NCBI GenBank assembly: GCA_040880405.1
Contig: JBBDIM010000104.1
Span: 55,980 to 119,979 of the forward strand
DNA: 64,000 nt
Reading direction: 5' to 3'
DNA from: JBBDIM01 sp040880405
Lineage (GTDB): Bacteria > Planctomycetota > Planctomycetia > Pirellulales > Pirellulaceae
Shown here one piece after another: positions 62,601 through 64,000 of this stretch. The stretch's first letter is position 1. Every line of letters begins with the position of its first letter. Position numbers and translations under genes: made by a program. The notes under the pieces are model-generated. The model saw only the letters and a list, made by a program, of their open reading frames with translations. It was not told the origin of the DNA and did no database searches.

Positions 62601-63081
62601 TTGGCGTCCGATGCGGCAAAACCCGCTTACGATTCGTGACCCGGCCCCGATTGTCCAGCAGCCAGCGATCCTCGCCAATGGCATTGCCATTCGCCGAGTG
62701 GTTGCCCTTTCCGACGACAGCGTATTTACTCGCTTGGCCCTGGAAAGTGAATCGGTGGATGATTATGTGGTGCAGGTGATGCGGCAGGTTTTGGCTCGCC
62801 AGCCGAATGCCGAAGAGCTTGAGTTTTACAGATATTTGCTGAAGGATGGCTTCGACGAACGGAAAACGGGAAAACCTCCCGCCAAACGGACTCGGCTGCA
62901 GTTCGCCGTCTCTTGGACCAACCATCTCAGTGAAGAGGCGAACGCGATGAAGATCCGACTGGAAGAGGAGGTCCGCGCTGGCGATCCTCCCACCCCGCAG
63001 CTTGAATCGGATTGGCGCGAGCGGGCCGAGGACCTAGTTTGGACCTTGGTCAACTCGCCTGAGTTTGTGTTCCTGCCTTAG
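59602..63081 (+). CDS. Secreted DUF1549/DUF1553 protein with LamG-like domain and CxxCH motif
   Basis: 1159 residues from the ATG at 59602. Signal peptide ~11-30. Next a LamG/concanavalin-like domain (~40-240: PVAYWRFEKSS..., TIEAWVQL, WHHLAVSYTFG, FRGGIDEVAIYRHAV). A region that may be PA14/sugar-binding follows (~300-450). DUF1549 covers ~570-770 with FLRRIYLDTVGVVPT, WVAYWQDVLAENPG and the heme-type CARCH motif (DNA 61807-61821). DUF1553 covers ~810-1120 (FAEVIANRIWQVYFGTGIV, LLSYLARYLVEHDYDLRELQRLILNSEAYQRQ). Planctomycete proteins of this layout sit next to DUF1501 genes, as here, and are thought to act in polysaccharide or sulfatase-linked catabolism outside the cytoplasm; activity is unproven. 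Confidence 0.93.
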   Translation: MANYDRALLIRNALLLLMPLLAAGQPDLGNAAEPSANRIDYSEQILQDQPVAYWRFEKSSVESDSPATQYLPLVGPGINAASLAAMVHGALEAEVDGPRPVQAGNDKRKIVGHLNFEPENRAVSIPGSGGYLAVNDAGEGNPLAFKQGDTITIEAWVQLTDIREGENRYVVGKGRTFRKGYPKENQNYALRVRCLNGKACVSFLFRDDGEGSASSADWHRWTTKDGFFAGSGWHHLAVSYTFGEPESVRGYVDGIASKGTWDMGGATTKAPVVDDDQLWIGSAMGGSSGNTFRGGIDEVAIYRHAVAPERLKSRVDFEPIPPSFQLAKIPDNGVLVELIEGLPDTRSWEIPPLQPTETFEQTRFAMTDLPRKYNNKGLIADRPHSSLLRMLGYIDVGAGEYELLLRSLGGARVWIDDQVVSTNRFLVQGGSAHGSVPDQPAAQMEGIRPLPIGHAESTIKMDLKEGRHLVILEALIGGSRVRSEVGELGLFIRQGEDMFTLVSPQEEKQFALTTSRWETFHEQETQRLVQWNADRRAAAAENEDAYWAKRHEMARQYIAQLPSIEIPAGDENQSVIDRFINAPIREADAQTAPLTTDDQFLRRIYLDTVGVVPTLAEQQAFEAMPNETRRREVIDHLLADPRSADHWVAYWQDVLAENPGILKPTLNNTGPFRWWIHEALSDNKSIDRFATELMMMEGSAYLGGPAGFAMATENDVPMAQKAHIVGQAFLGVEMKCARCHDAPFHESKQEQLFSLAAMLKKSSQQVPMTSSVPGADEGNMLIEVTLKPGSKVEPNWPFAEHYDLESTGIPEGVVRDPKNSREQLAAIVTSPRNHRFAEVIANRIWQVYFGTGIVRTVDDWEMSNPSHPELLSYLARYLVEHDYDLRELQRLILNSEAYQRQVDAELAEQKHNHAQLFAAQQRRRMTAEQVVDSLFVVADKGFDSETLTMDPLAQLSIKTFQNLGTPTRAWQFTSLSNERDRPSLAIPRSQSLVDVLTSFGWRPMRQNPLTIRDPAPIVQQPAILANGIAIRRVVALSDDSVFTRLALESESVDDYVVQVMRQVLARQPNAEELEFYRYLLKDGFDERKTGKPPAKRTRLQFAVSWTNHLSEEANAMKIRLEEEVRAGDPPTPQLESDWRERAEDLVWTLVNSPEFVFLP

Positions 63082-63150
63082 TTTTTGATTTCGCGATTGA
63101 TTCCATTTCGCGTTTCAGAAAAATATCCCTAGCCCCAACTAGTACCGCCG

Positions 63151-64000
63151 ATGAGTCACCTGCCACTGAATCGACGTGATTTTTTACAAGCCGCCGCCGC
63201 GGGCGTGGGAGGGCTGGCCTTGGCCGGTTCCGCAGCCGCCGCCGAGGCTCTTCCCAAGGGCAAGGCCGAGCACTGCATTATGTTGTGGCTGGGTGGCGGA
63301 CAGGGACAGATCGATACCTGGGATCCCAAACCGAAGGGGGACCCCAAGAAGAAGATCGCCGGTGGCTACTACGATGCGATCGATACCGTCATCCCGGACG
63401 TCCAGGTTTGCGAGCACCTGCCCCATAGTGCCAAGATGCTGGACGAGATGGCCATCCTCCGCACCGTCTGGCATGACGTGATTGATGAGCATGGTGCCGC
63501 CACCAATCGGATGCATACCGGTCGACCACCGAGTGGCACGATCGTCTATCCGTCGATCGGTTCGATTATTTCGCACCAGTTGTCGGACGTTGACGCCAGC
63601 GTTCCCGGCTATGTCTTGATTGGATACCCGAACGACTCTCGCGGCCCTGGTTTCCTTGGTGCCCAGCATTCATTCCTGTACCTGACCGATACCGAATCTG
63701 GTCCGGCGGCCCTCTCGCGATCGCTCAAAATTACGGAAGATCGGCAGGCCCGCCGCGAGCGGATGCTGGAGTTTTCGCGTGGCCAATTCACCAGCCAACA
63801 CGAAAAGGACCAGATGCTCCGCGACTACGACACGACCTTGGCCAAAGCGGCCCGGTTGTCTGGTCCGGAGTTCATGGATGTCTTCCAACTCGACAAGGAA
63901 TCTCCCCGCCTGAGGCAGTCGTACGGCGACGAGTTTGGGCAGCGGTGCCTGCTGGCTCGCCGGTTGGTCCAGTCGGGGGTAAAGTTCGTTGAGGTCTCGC
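63151..64000 (+). CDS. DUF1501 protein with Tat signal, 5' part
   Basis: Open to the right edge of the window, so only the first 283 residues are present. Tat signal: LNRRDFLQAAAAGVGGLALAG with twin Arg and a hydrophobic stretch, then Ala-rich. DUF1501 domain follows: CIMLWLGGGQGQIDTWDPKPKG (GGGxxxxDTWD is the family signature with the metal-binding Asp) and later MHTGRPPSGTIVYPSIGSIIS. DUF1501 proteins relate to the alkaline phosphatase/sulfatase superfamily. Lies 69 nt downstream of the DUF1549 gene on the same strand, the standard planctomycete pair. Confidence 0.93.
   Translation, partial: MSHLPLNRRDFLQAAAAGVGGLALAGSAAAAEALPKGKAEHCIMLWLGGGQGQIDTWDPKPKGDPKKKIAGGYYDAIDTVIPDVQVCEHLPHSAKMLDEMAILRTVWHDVIDEHGAATNRMHTGRPPSGTIVYPSIGSIISHQLSDVDASVPGYVLIGYPNDSRGPGFLGAQHSFLYLTDTESGPAALSRSLKITEDRQARRERMLEFSRGQFTSQHEKDQMLRDYDTTLAKAARLSGPEFMDVFQLDKESPRLRQSYGDEFGQRCLLARRLVQSGVKFVEVS

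Overview
The window looks like chromosomal DNA of a planctomycete, most likely the Pirellulales/Planctomycetia side. The main clues are a secreted DUF1549/DUF1553 protein with a cytochrome-type CxxCH motif followed by a Tat-exported DUF1501 protein (59602-64000), a secreted DUF1080 protein, many hybrid or unusual two-component regulators, PhyH and Gfo/Idh/MocA oxidoreductases, and GC-rich coding sequence without long operons. No IS element, prophage, CRISPR array, tRNA or rRNA gene was found; it reads as ordinary core and lineage-specific chromosome.

Layout. 1-5068: 3' part of an FtsQ-like gene, csrA, and a regulator/hybrid-kinase pair whose AAA+ domain has a damaged sigma54-contact loop. 5256-9909: alpha/beta hydrolase, CitG-like and PTPS-like genes, a 32-bp-arm inverted repeat, a small-protein/nucleotidyltransferase pair, an LRR lipoprotein and a zinc-ribbon protein. 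10049-14198: DUF1080 protein, fatty acid desaturase (each followed by a strong terminator) and an OmpR-type two-component pair. 14379-18711: nrdA-nrdB for a class I ribonucleotide reductase whose small subunit has the class Ic signature (Phe for the radical Tyr, Glu for the Asp ligand), preceded by a promoter overlapped by NrdR-box-like sites; nrdR itself lies at 23397. 19277-26247: PhyH dioxygenase, small membrane proteins, endonuclease IV, nrdR, moaC-polyprenyl synthase, and an HTH-receiver regulator. 27022-32534: smc and a lipoprotein that fuses a FlgI (P-ring)-like region to HEAT-like repeats. 32841-36469: Gfo/Idh oxidoreductase, LpxL-type acyltransferase, Rieske ferredoxin and GNAT protein.

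36466-43445 (minus strand) is an information-processing block: SRP RNA, dnaX, ebfC (ybaB), recR, rpoN, a P-loop/winged-helix protein and an MscS channel. The SRP RNA has an apical loop that is not the usual GNRA. 43650-46116 is type III glutamine synthetase behind a textbook sigma54 -24/-12 promoter, so rpoN and a probable target are neighbours. 46139-51668 holds a stress-protein-like gene, an orphan hairpin/terminator region that may encode a small RNA, an SDR, a membrane-anchored Gfo/Idh-like protein and an HtrA protease. 51811-59416 contains thiL, tsaE, hslVU, an isochorismatase, ppx with a CHAD gene, and a SixA-type phosphatase.

The clearest functional links inside the window are: nrdR with nrdAB; rpoN with glnN; ppx with CHAD (polyphosphate); hslV with hslU; and the DUF1549/DUF1553 gene with the DUF1501 gene. 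Nothing in the window amounts to a proven new system; the best leads are the SRP RNA loop, the FlgI-HEAT lipoprotein, the nucleotidyltransferase pair and the orphan hairpin transcript.
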